DNA from: Ferruginibacter sp.
GTDB lineage: Bacteria; Bacteroidota; Bacteroidia; Chitinophagales; Chitinophagaceae
Length of the DNA stretch: 64,000 nt
Assembly (NCBI GenBank): GCA_016786725.1
Contig: JAEUVU010000001.1
Coordinates: forward strand, 108,760 to 172,759
Direction of reading: 5' to 3'
Shown piece after piece: positions 7,292 to 14,965 of this stretch. The translations under genes were made by a program, and so were the position numbers. How positions within the stretch are numbered: position 1 is the first letter of the stretch; each line of letters starts with the position of its first letter. The notes under the pieces are model-generated. The model saw only the letters and a list, made by a program, of their open reading frames with translations. It had not been told where the DNA came from and searched no databases.

Positions 7292-8920
7292 TTATAAGAG
7301 ATTAACTTGCTTTCCCATCTCTGCAGCAATTGCTGCATTCACTTTACTTAGTACCCTGCGTATATCGCCATTGGTTTTAACAGCAGCCCTGGGCGTACGT
7401 GGCAGTTTGCGTTTTTTTTCCTGGTGCAGCAATGCATTCACCATGGCATGCTGCAGGTGGTTAGGCTCATCATCGTCTTTATCATATTCGGTTGAAGCTG
7501 CCAGTTCCTGAAGGTCTTCGGCGCTCATGGTTATTTCTGGCCAGGGCTCTGTACGCATCGCATCTGCAAACAACTGTGTTGAAGCTGTGAACGGCAGCAC
7601 ACTGGCATCACGATTAGTTAAATGGCCCAGGTTCCATTTATCGCAGAGGGTGCGTATGAAAGAAGTGTGTTCAAATGGTTCGTTCACGATCGTATTCGGG
7701 TTTATCCATGAAGAGATCATCACCGTTGGTACCCGTATACCCGGCCTGTTAAAACCAAAGCCCATCTGGCCTTTGCTGTTATCGGGCGGTACCGCGGTTG
7801 ATGGTGGTGGTACATGATCGTAGCAGCCGCCATGTTCATCAAAAGTGATGATGAGCAGGGTATTATCCCTGTATTGTTTGCTGTTGCGTATGGTATTGTA
7901 AACATCTAATATCAGTTTTTCGCCCAGCTTAAGTGTGGCGGGTACCGATTTTTTACTCTCCGAAAAAGGGTGCATATCATTATGCCTGAACATAAACTGC
8001 GGCTCCAGGAAACTGTATTGGGGCAAACTTCCTGCACTTACATCATTTTGAAAATCTTTAAACTCTTTGGTACCCCACACATATTTATCGCCATGCACCA
8101 ATGCGGTAAGGCTGAGCGGCCATATGTGCGAATAGATGTTCCAGGAAATATTGTTTTTACTCATCCGGTCAAAGATGGTTTCCCTGCTCCACACATGGCG
8201 TACCCAGGAATGCATTTCTGTAAAGTCGTCAAATATTTTGGTGAGCCAGCAGTCACCATACTCCTCAAGCGGGTTAATTACTTTACCGCCTGAAGTGGCT
8301 GCATGAAAGAATGCCCGGTTGCACCAGGTTTGGCTGGGTACCGAGCAAAACCAGTGGTCAAAAACTGCAAACCCTTTTGCCAGCCCACTCAGTACAGGCA
8401 CCTGCTTATTATCAAAGCACTGCATTATCACTTTGTATTGATCGTAAGTAACCTTGCTGAGCGGTTCACCATTAAAGGTACTCTGCAGGTTACTGATATA
8501 ATCTTTTATAAAACCATCCATTGCTGCCTTGTTGGGAACAGGACTGGGCAGGTTATAAGGCTTCTTCATCTGGTAGGCCAGTTTGCCCTGGTTCTGTTTA
8601 TCAATATGGCCAAACAGTTGCGTATTTATGTGTGGGTACTCTTCACCTGGGTCTGGGTAGGGCTGTGTAAGATCGTTGCCCACATAAACCTGTAGTGGTG
8701 TACCTCCTTTACCTTCGCCCATATAATCAGGTATCATATTATAATAGGGCGGGTTGCCAAAATTCAATCCTGCAAACTGTTTACCATCCGGCAGGTCGCC
8801 CTGGTTATATAAATAACCAAGCAGGTTATCAAAAGAGCGGTTCTCCATCATAAGCACAACCACATGCTCAAATTTGTTGAGGTTATTTATTGCATCAGCA
8901 GCCTGGCCGGGTGTTGACAT
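7292..8920 (-). CDS. Phosphoesterase family protein (phospholipase C / acid phosphatase type)
   Basis: 542 residues of the bacterial phospholipase C/acid phosphatase family (alkaline-phosphatase-like fold, Pfam 'Phosphoesterase'). Visible metal and catalytic motifs: M-M-E-N-R-S-F-D-N-L-L-G-Y close to the N-terminus, W-C-N-R-A-F-F-H-A-A-T-S-G-G in the middle, and T-F-D-E-H-G-G-C-Y-D-H-V-P-P-P around residue 365. Family members hydrolyse phosphodiesters or phosphomonoesters, often phospholipids. Unlike most relatives it has no signal peptide: the metal motif begins by residue 25. Export, if any, would need another route, or the enzyme is cytoplasmic. A basic tail with K-K-R-K-L follows the catalytic part. 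Transcribed alone. Confidence 0.88.
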   Translation of the reverse strand: MSTPGQAADAINNLNKFEHVVVLMMENRSFDNLLGYLYNQGDLPDGKQFAGLNFGNPPYYNMIPDYMGEGKGGTPLQVYVGNDLTQPYPDPGEEYPHINTQLFGHIDKQNQGKLAYQMKKPYNLPSPVPNKAAMDGFIKDYISNLQSTFNGEPLSKVTYDQYKVIMQCFDNKQVPVLSGLAKGFAVFDHWFCSVPSQTWCNRAFFHAATSGGKVINPLEEYGDCWLTKIFDDFTEMHSWVRHVWSRETIFDRMSKNNISWNIYSHIWPLSLTALVHGDKYVWGTKEFKDFQNDVSAGSLPQYSFLEPQFMFRHNDMHPFSESKKSVPATLKLGEKLILDVYNTIRNSKQYRDNTLLIITFDEHGGCYDHVPPPSTAVPPDNSKGQMGFGFNRPGIRVPTVMISSWINPNTIVNEPFEHTSFIRTLCDKWNLGHLTNRDASVLPFTASTQLFADAMRTEPWPEITMSAEDLQELAASTEYDKDDDEPNHLQHAMVNALLHQEKKRKLPRTPRAAVKTNGDIRRVLSKVNAAIAAEMGKQVNLL

Positions 8921-9161
8921 GGAATTAAGTTTTAGATTTTAAAAATGATGAATCAATATACATGATATTATTTTATTATAAAAATTGAACCGAAAATTTA
9001 TCAACCTGATCCGGGGCAATAGTAAAAATTAAAAGACAGGATGCTGGTTCTCAATCCGGAAGTGTAAAGTATTAGATGCAGGAGTTTTAAGGCATAGGGG
9101 TTTCGCAAAGAGATGCCTGTACTATTGCAGGATTATTGTGAAAAGTTGCTAAAACAAAAAA

Positions 9162-9241
9162 CTGTACAGATTAAAATCCAAAAACGGCGGCGGGAGTTTT
9201 ATAAATATTGCCGTTTGTATTTCCGGAACTAATCTGTACAG
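9162..9241 (-). terminator. Nested hairpin terminator downstream of the 9276-10202 gene
   Basis: Outer arms CTGTACAGATTA (9162-9173) and TAATCTGTACAG (9230-9241) pair over 12 bases. An inner pair AAACGGC / GCCGTTT lies between them. On the minus strand the structure begins 34 bases after the stop of the lipoprotein gene and is followed by a run of T (A-run at 9155-9161), as expected for an intrinsic terminator. The two-level stem is larger than usual for a simple terminator. It sits inside the 355-base stretch 8921-9275; the rest of that stretch holds nothing I can name. Confidence 0.6.
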
Positions 9242-9275
9242 CTTTTTCATTATTAAAATACTATCTTTTTGCTTG

Positions 9276-10202
9276 TCAGGGTTTGGCAAAATCTACGGTT
9301 GGTCTTATCGAAAACGGCAAACTTGCATAGGCGCCGGGATAGAAACAGGCAGCGCCACCATCGGTAAGCAACGTGTTATTGAAATCGCCGGTGATAAACT
9401 TATTGATACAGCCGCAATCGAAGTGGAAACCCATTTCGGGAGCGCCCACACCGCCCGGAGAAATTACACCGGAATAAACACAGCTGGCTCCCAGCAGGCC
9501 GGTACCCGTATTTACATTATATACCCTGCCGTTGGGCCCGGTCATACGCATTACAAACAAGCGTCCGTTACAGTCAAACGTGAGTCCTCTTAAATTAATC
9601 CCCAATGGCACTGTATTGGCCAGGCAGGTTACCGAAGGGAATCCCCCAACATTGATGATCACAATGCGATTGTTGCCGGCTACCGTGGTACTTGAATTGA
9701 TGGCATAATACCTGCCTGTTGCCGGGTCTCTTTCAATGTCTGAAAGATTCAGGTTTGTAATGCATCCCGGTGCAATTGCTGCGGCTGATGCTACATTAGG
9801 ATCGCCGATTGCAAACTTGATGAGTTGGTTGGGGAAATTACCGCCGTTGGTAACGCCCCATGCAGTTCCGCTTGCCGGGTCAACTGCCAGTCCCGACATT
9901 TTGAGTACTGGTACGCCACCAACACGCACGATATTATCGCCCATAGAGCCTATTACCGGAACTACTAAAACCGGCCCGGCGCTGGGTGAACCTGTAATTT
10001 TATAAATAAGTGAATTGCCGTTTGACGGGTCTAATGCAAGGTTGTAGTAACCCGGCTGGCAGGCAGCAGCAGCCTCAGCCGCTTCTGCTTTGCCTGAAAC
10101 ACCGGCAGGGTTATTTTCCTGATTTACCTCTTCACTTTTTCTGCAACTGCTGAAGAAAAGAGCAGCGGCGGTTATCGCCGCTAAGAATAATGTCTTTTTC
10201 AT
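9276..10202 (-). CDS. Putative surface lipoprotein with beta-propeller-like repeats
   Basis: 308 residues. Lipoprotein signal M-K-K-T-L-F-L-A-A-I-T-A-A-A-L-F-F-S-S-C with the lipidated Cys at residue 20, then an Ala/Glu-rich linker. The rest reads as short strands with the pattern 'L-A-V-D-P-A-S-G-T-A-W-G-V-T', 'I-E-R-D-P-A-T-G-R-Y-Y-A-I-N' and 'L-T-F-D-C-N-G-R-L-F-V-M', typical of propeller blades (DUF4394/NHL-like look). A Cys-rich C-terminus (F-D-C-G-C-I-N) may form disulfides. No enzymatic motif is seen. Followed by a strong terminator, so probably monocistronic. Confidence 0.65.
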   Translation of the reverse strand: MKKTLFLAAITAAALFFSSCRKSEEVNQENNPAGVSGKAEAAEAAAACQPGYYNLALDPSNGNSLIYKITGSPSAGPVLVVPVIGSMGDNIVRVGGVPVLKMSGLAVDPASGTAWGVTNGGNFPNQLIKFAIGDPNVASAAAIAPGCITNLNLSDIERDPATGRYYAINSSTTVAGNNRIVIINVGGFPSVTCLANTVPLGINLRGLTFDCNGRLFVMRMTGPNGRVYNVNTGTGLLGASCVYSGVISPGGVGAPEMGFHFDCGCINKFITGDFNNTLLTDGGAACFYPGAYASLPFSIRPTVDFAKP

Positions 10203-10557
10203 TTTTAACTAATTGAATTTTGAACTTACAGTAACGTTAGTAAGTATCACGTTCTGCATAGTTGAAGGTTGGATTACTTTATGGGGAAGATAGTATTTGA
10301 TGAAAATATATACAAAACAAGTGCCATTTATAGAAAATGTTAATATCTTTTCAGGGGGATAATATTGCAGCAAATGACTTTGTTAAAACGAAAGCTGCTT
10401 TTTATTGCCTGGGCTTTAGCAATGGTATATTTTAATTTCAGGATAGATTTTTAGGAAACAATTTAGGGTGGATATAAAGGAAGATAATGGCTTACAGGCC
10501 AGTCATTAATCACTATCAGGCTGCAGAAATTAGCCTGAAAAGAAATCAATACATCTG
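10203..10557. other. Gene-free stretch between two lipoprotein genes
   Basis: No gene longer than about 26 codons is plausible in these 355 bases. A short stem CAGGCT/AGCCTG lies near 10517-10537, just after the stop of the upstream minus-strand direction would be read last. Otherwise I see nothing beyond AT-rich promoter-like sequence for the downstream minus-strand gene. Confidence 0.4.
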
Positions 10558-11892
10558 TTAAAATATCTGGGCCCTGGTTGTTTCATTAACCGTTGTAGCC
10601 GGGTTTACCAGGTTTACAATGCTGGATCGTATCATGCCAATGCCTTTTGCAAACCATCTTTCTTCTTCAGCTACGGGTATATCACCCAGGCCAATAACGG
10701 TAGCAGTGTAAGTATATTTCATCCTTATCACATTATTATATGTAATGGATGCAACGGTCTGTGTTTCGCCCTTGGCCAGTATCAGCGCATCTACCCGGAT
10801 GTTTGACAGCGGAAAGCCCATGGCAACATTGGGGCCAAAGTTTTTAAACCAGGTAAAATTTACAGCTTTTGTAGAATCCAAAACCATGTATTCCTGGTTG
10901 ATGGGGTTATCCAATACACCCAGGTTACCATCAATGTATTGATAGTATTCACCACCGTTCTTGCGGTTGTAAATCGAATCGGTAGGTGTGCCATTGTCTT
11001 TTACTTCAAAAATTTTATAACTGTTGGCGCCAAATGTTTTTGAGTTGGCACTCACCTGCACATAGGTAGTATCGGATGGGGTGCCTCCAACCAGTTTAGC
11101 GCTCCAGTTACTGTTAGTTGTTTGCGGCACATAATCTAAATTAGGTGGCGGCGGCGCTGCTGCCACATTAATAGCAAACGAACAAACAGCGCCTCCGCTG
11201 GCTACCCTGTAATTATAGGGTGGCGGGCTTACCGCTACCGGTGTGCCGCCTGCAGTTAAAGTAACCTGTGTGTTGCCGGCAGCAGCAAATGTGCCGGAAC
11301 CGGAAAAAAACACGCCATTAACGGTATCGCTGTTAATTGTCCACGGGCCGGGAATAGTTACCGCTACATTAAGAGTAACGGTATGCTGTGCACCAACAGG
11401 CGAGCCTGCAGTATATACACCGGTGCCGAACGCAGTACCGGCGCAGGTAAAAGTATAGGCAGCGGGTGGTGTTGTTGTGGCGTTTACATACACATCAATT
11501 TTGCAAACACTTGTTCCAAAAGTGAAAGTAAAAGTGTGGGCACCGGCTGTAGTGGGTGTACCAAAAGCCCTTATTTGAATGGTGTTGATACCTTTTGATG
11601 TTACTGTACCTGAGCCGCTAAAATAAAAACCGCCTACAGTATCGCTCTTTATAATGTAAGTGCCTGTTTTAGTAATATCTGCATAAAGCTCTATAATATC
11701 TGTTGCTTTTAAAACTGAATCTTTTGTAAAAGAACCAAATATTAAACCGGGTAAACAAATTCCCGAAGCAGATTTTAACGAACCAACAGCTTTTCCATCA
11801 TCAGCAACCCCATCAAAACTCAGTTCTTTCTGGCAGGAACTGAAAAGGATTACAGCAGTAACCAATAACATGTAATGTATTAAATACTTCAT
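10558..11892 (-). CDS. Putative lipoprotein with two tandem Ig-like repeats
   Basis: 444 residues. Lipoprotein signal ends in I-L-F-S-S-C (Cys 20). Two tandem units of about 95 residues follow: each contains a G-T-Y-I-I-K-S-D-T-V-G-G-F-Y-F-S-G-S-G-T type segment (second copy G-P-W-T-I-N-S-D-T-V-N-G-V-F-F-S-G-S-G-T) and ends in a Pro-rich linker. A C-terminal globular part (from about residue 255, N-L-D-Y-V-P-Q-T-T-N-S-N-W-S) is unrelated to the repeats. The repeats look like secreted Ig/FnIII-type modules. Function unknown. The region facing the next gene (11893-12094) is divergent and carries a short inverted repeat. Confidence 0.65.
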   Translation of the reverse strand: MKYLIHYMLLVTAVILFSSCQKELSFDGVADDGKAVGSLKSASGICLPGLIFGSFTKDSVLKATDIIELYADITKTGTYIIKSDTVGGFYFSGSGTVTSKGINTIQIRAFGTPTTAGAHTFTFTFGTSVCKIDVYVNATTTPPAAYTFTCAGTAFGTGVYTAGSPVGAQHTVTLNVAVTIPGPWTINSDTVNGVFFSGSGTFAAAGNTQVTLTAGGTPVAVSPPPYNYRVASGGAVCSFAINVAAAPPPPNLDYVPQTTNSNWSAKLVGGTPSDTTYVQVSANSKTFGANSYKIFEVKDNGTPTDSIYNRKNGGEYYQYIDGNLGVLDNPINQEYMVLDSTKAVNFTWFKNFGPNVAMGFPLSNIRVDALILAKGETQTVASITYNNVIRMKYTYTATVIGLGDIPVAEEERWFAKGIGMIRSSIVNLVNPATTVNETTRAQIF

Positions 11893-11963
11893 ACAGCTTT
11901 TTTGAGAAATATAAATTTACAGTTTTTTACAGATAAGAACTTTGATGCTGCAGCCCAAATAAA

Positions 11964-11989
11964 TTTACCTGTCCTAAAAAACAGGTAAA
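11964..11989. promoter_or_regulatory. Inverted repeat in divergent intergenic region
   Basis: TTTACCTGT (11964-11972) and ACAGGTAAA (11981-11989) pair perfectly over 9 bases around an 8-base spacer. It lies between the divergently transcribed 10558-11892 and 12095-13579 genes, so it could be an operator serving either one. It has no U-tract and does not follow a gene end. Function is inference only. Confidence 0.3.
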
Positions 11990-12094
11990 ATCGCCTGTAA
12001 AATTAAGAATGTCTATTTATACTTTTAACCTGCTTACACTGTTGCGGCATTCTTTTTAGAAAAGACATTTTTTATTAACCATAAACCAACCAAC

Positions 12095-13579
12095 ATGAAT
12101 AAGAACTACTGTTACGTGATTGCCGTATTGTTGCTGGCATCAACGTATATTGCCTGTAACAACAGCAGCGATAAGCCTGCAGATGAAGAACTCAGCCAGT
12201 CTGGCTTTACCATCCGCTTTATGCCAAGGCCGCCGGTTGATATTGATTCAAATGCCACTCCGGAGCAGTTGGCCAGCTTTGCCTGGGAAGAATTATTTGC
12301 CCTTAACTGGAAATCATCTTACCCGGCTAATGGCCTGCGTGATTCTCCCGATACTACCTGGGATTATACACAGCCTTCACCCGACCTGGTGGTTTGGGAA
12401 ACCTTTGGCCACCGTGCCGAACTGCGGCCATGGAGCAATGTGATGATGCCTTTTGATAAGCCGCCTCACTACAGTTATGGCATTACATTAAAACCACTGA
12501 ACCCCGGTGATAAGCTTGACCTGTTTAATGTACTGGATGAGAACAACGAGATAGGCTCCTGCAACATGTATGCATTTTCAAAATCGGGTGGCCAGCCCGA
12601 TCCGATGAACCTGGTAAGATACCAGGCCAAAGTGAACCGGGATGAATATGAATACATCTTCAACAATTTTTCCGACTCGGCCAAACTGATAACGGCCAGG
12701 GCAAAAACACTTGCCCATATAAATAAGTATAAATCTTATGATTCGCTGGGTACGCCCAATTCCTGCGACTGTAAGGATAAAACCGTTATCAACCTGCCTT
12801 GCGGAGGCAGTACAGATCCGGCAACCCAACGCATCATTATCGGGGCCATGGAAATAAAAACCGCCTGGAGGCCGCTTACCAGCCGGGATGATGCATCACA
12901 ATTTCTTACACGTACGGTAGTAACTTTTATTCCGGATTCCGCCAATCCAAACACGGTGTATTATACCAATAAAGTGTATGGACTGATAGGCATGCACATC
13001 ATTCACAAAACACGCAATAACGAAGATTTTGTTTTTGCAACCTGGGAGCAGGTAAATGCAGAAAAAGACAGCATGGGTTATGTGTTGCTCAACAATGGAC
13101 TTGATTCTGGAACCGTACACCCGGCATTTCCACGCCTGCACCCGATAGCCTCTGTTACTGACTCTTCTACCGCCTATGCCCACCGGTTATTAAGGAAAAA
13201 AAATCCAAAGTCTGTTTTGCTTAATTACCGTTTGGTAGGTGTGCAGGCAAAGCCAGGCAACAACACCAGTGCCTACAGTTTCTTCCTGGCCAATGCAGTG
13301 GTTGAATCCGATTCTACCTTAGCCAATTTCCGGGGCAGTGGTATTGGTACGCCGCACAATGCCAAACCCAATATACTGTACCGCAATAATAATATGATCA
13401 GCATGGGCGGTTGCCAGGGATGCCACGGAGTGGCGCAGGTAGCATTGGGCACCGATCTTTCTTTTTTATTAGACAATGTTGGCAAGCCGGTTTTTACGCC
13501 TGATATATTAAATCAGCAGGCAGCGCTGGCACAACGTGCTGCTAAAATAAAAGTGCTTATAAAAGCTACAGGCCGTTAA
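12095..13579 (+). CDS. Lipoprotein with a C-terminal haem c motif
   Basis: 494 residues. Lipoprotein signal with Cys at about residue 21 (T-Y-I-A-C-N-N). The long central part is rich in Trp and Asp with no recognised enzymatic motif; it includes C-D-C-K-D-K and L-P-C-G-G, so further thiols are present. Near the end, M-G-G-C-Q-G-C-H-G-V-A-Q holds one C-x-x-C-H haem-attachment motif (Cys 440, Cys 443, His 444). A cytochrome-type role at the outer or inner membrane is plausible, but only one motif is seen and no clear distal Met is identified. The gene ends shortly before a strong terminator. Confidence 0.7.
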   Translation: MNKNYCYVIAVLLLASTYIACNNSSDKPADEELSQSGFTIRFMPRPPVDIDSNATPEQLASFAWEELFALNWKSSYPANGLRDSPDTTWDYTQPSPDLVVWETFGHRAELRPWSNVMMPFDKPPHYSYGITLKPLNPGDKLDLFNVLDENNEIGSCNMYAFSKSGGQPDPMNLVRYQAKVNRDEYEYIFNNFSDSAKLITARAKTLAHINKYKSYDSLGTPNSCDCKDKTVINLPCGGSTDPATQRIIIGAMEIKTAWRPLTSRDDASQFLTRTVVTFIPDSANPNTVYYTNKVYGLIGMHIIHKTRNNEDFVFATWEQVNAEKDSMGYVLLNNGLDSGTVHPAFPRLHPIASVTDSSTAYAHRLLRKKNPKSVLLNYRLVGVQAKPGNNTSAYSFFLANAVVESDSTLANFRGSGIGTPHNAKPNILYRNNNMISMGGCQGCHGVAQVALGTDLSFLLDNVGKPVFTPDILNQQAALAQRAAKIKVLIKATGR

Positions 13580-13605
13580 GCAATATTTATAATGCTGCAT
13601 ATACT

Positions 13606-13643
13606 CAGCAAATAAGCCGGTGGTAACACCGGCTTATTTGCTG
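13606..13643. terminator. Bidirectional hairpin terminator
   Basis: A perfect 17-base stem, CAGCAAATAAGCCGGTG (13606-13622) with CACCGGCTTATTTGCTG (13627-13643), around the loop GTAA. It lies between two convergent genes, 27 bases after the stop at 13579 and 37 bases from the stop of the minus-strand WG-repeat gene, and probably serves both. Confidence 0.8.
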
Positions 13644-13679
13644 TTAAATAAATTAAATCAAAATACAGGATTGCATTTT

Positions 13680-14144
13680 TCAGTTTTTTATATCCAGTAT
13701 CATTTCCTGCCCGTCTTTTACAGCTCTTATTGCATTGTTTTTGCCAATAGTTATTTTCTCGTACTTATTATCAATAAGTATTTTACCCTGTTTGTTTATC
13801 ATGCCTGCAAGCCCGTTGCGGCGGGTGATTGCAAAAGAGCCTTTAAAACTGCTGATAGATTCGTAAATATTAGGAACAATCACTTTGCCTTCCATATTCA
13901 GCATGCCCATTTTGCCATCTTTGGTAGTGTATGCTATGGCATCGTTGCCAAAGGCGCCAATCTTATCATAAGTTGGTTTTACAATCTCCCTGCCATCCTG
14001 CGACAGCAGGCCGCAGTGCCCGTTTTTCCATACAATGGCAAGGCCTTTATTGAATTTACCTATCTTATCATATTGTTTGCTTACTTCCTGTGCATATGAG
14101 GTAAACATACATAGTGACAGGAAGAGTATGATCAGCTTTTTCAT
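13680..14144 (-). CDS. Secreted WG-repeat protein
   Basis: 154 residues. Signal peptide M-K-K-L-I-I-L-F-L-S-L-C-M-F-T-S-Y-A-Q with cleavage near residue 19. Three WG/KWG-type repeats of about 35 residues follow, each shaped as 'Y-D-K-I-G-x-F ... G-x-x-x-x-D-G-x-x-I-V-x-P-x-Y': G-L-L-S-Q-D-G-R-E-I-V-K-P-T-Y-D, M-G-M-L-N-M-E-G-K-V-I-V-P-N-I-Y and M-I-N-K-Q-G-K-I-L-I-D-N-K-Y. The family is common in Bacteroidota and usually of unknown ligand. It is at the short end of the family's size range. Transcribed alone. Confidence 0.85.
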   Translation of the reverse strand: MKKLIILFLSLCMFTSYAQEVSKQYDKIGKFNKGLAIVWKNGHCGLLSQDGREIVKPTYDKIGAFGNDAIAYTTKDGKMGMLNMEGKVIVPNIYESISSFKGSFAITRRNGLAGMINKQGKILIDNKYEKITIGKNNAIRAVKDGQEMILDIKN

Positions 14145-14483
14145 GATGAGTATTATTAGGATGTTTGTTTTTAATACTTACAAGGTAAATCCACATATAA
14201 GAAGGTATAAATGACAGCAGGCATTGAAGCACATGATTGTTATCAATAAATGTAAGGTTATACAACGCCTGTAAACCCACGAATACATCAGGAGGATTTC
14301 AATGTCTTTCTTATTTTGAAAATGTGATGTTTGCAAAATACTGATGTTACAAAAAGCAATTTTTTTAAAGAAAAACTTTATTTTTTTTTGAATCTGGAAA
14401 AAAAAACTCATTTCTGTTGTCTTTAATGTCATTTGGCAGGATTATTGTTTTGATGTTTAAACATTTAATGGTAAATTTATTTA
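14145..14483. other. AT-rich divergent intergenic stretch
   Basis: 339 bases between divergent genes, presumably carrying both promoters. It contains long A and T runs (14380-14411) and a 12-base palindrome ATGTTTAAACAT (14453-14464) 20 bases before the GTG start of the next gene. I see no convincing gene in it. Confidence 0.4.
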
Positions 14484-14873
14484 GTGAAAAAAATAACTGC
14501 TATACTGTTTCTTTTCATCTACCTGTTTTATACAACAGGAATTCACGAGTTGTTTAAGTTTAATGCACTCATTGATCATTTTCACCAAACCCGGGATCAG
14601 CAAGGGCCCCTAAGCTTTTCACAATTTCTGTTCATGCATTATGTAACTGATGATCTAAATGACAGGGATAATGAACAGGATAAACAGTTACCTTTTAAAT
14701 CTTCTGAAACCTGTGTTTCAAACAGTATGACATTTTGTATTCCGGTTCAGCCTTCACAGCCTTCAGCGGTTCGTTCTTTTATAATCTCCTGCCCGGCTAA
14801 AATATTTGCCCGGGATGTATTCATACATTCAGATTTCAACTCCAGCATCTGGCACCCTCCCCAGTTAGTATAG
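14484..14873 (+). CDS. Small exported protein of unknown function (GTG start)
   Basis: 129 residues. The start is a GTG; no in-frame ATG precedes it within the open frame. K-K-I-T-A-I-L-F-L-F-I-Y-L-F-Y-T-T-G forms a signal/anchor segment, followed by H-E-L-F-K-F-N-A-L-I-D-H-F-H-Q. The rest is polar with several His and Cys residues and ends S-I-W-H-P-P-Q-L-V. Small exported proteins of this look often precede surface or metal-handling genes in Bacteroidota, but I cannot name the family. The large T9SS gene starts 93 bases downstream on the same strand, so they may share a transcript. Confidence 0.55.
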   Translation: MKKITAILFLFIYLFYTTGIHELFKFNALIDHFHQTRDQQGPLSFSQFLFMHYVTDDLNDRDNEQDKQLPFKSSETCVSNSMTFCIPVQPSQPSAVRSFIISCPAKIFARDVFIHSDFNSSIWHPPQLV

Positions 14874-14965
14874 TAATATCACGGCCTGTGTCAATAGCAG
14901 CCTGTAATGGGCTATGGCTGTACGTACTTGTTGAATAAATTACTTTACTGCTTAAATCAATTAAA

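Noticed and set aside
10375..10455. A possible 26-codon frame in the intergenic stretch
   Set aside because: No ribosome site, no similarity to a known peptide and within the size expected by chance.
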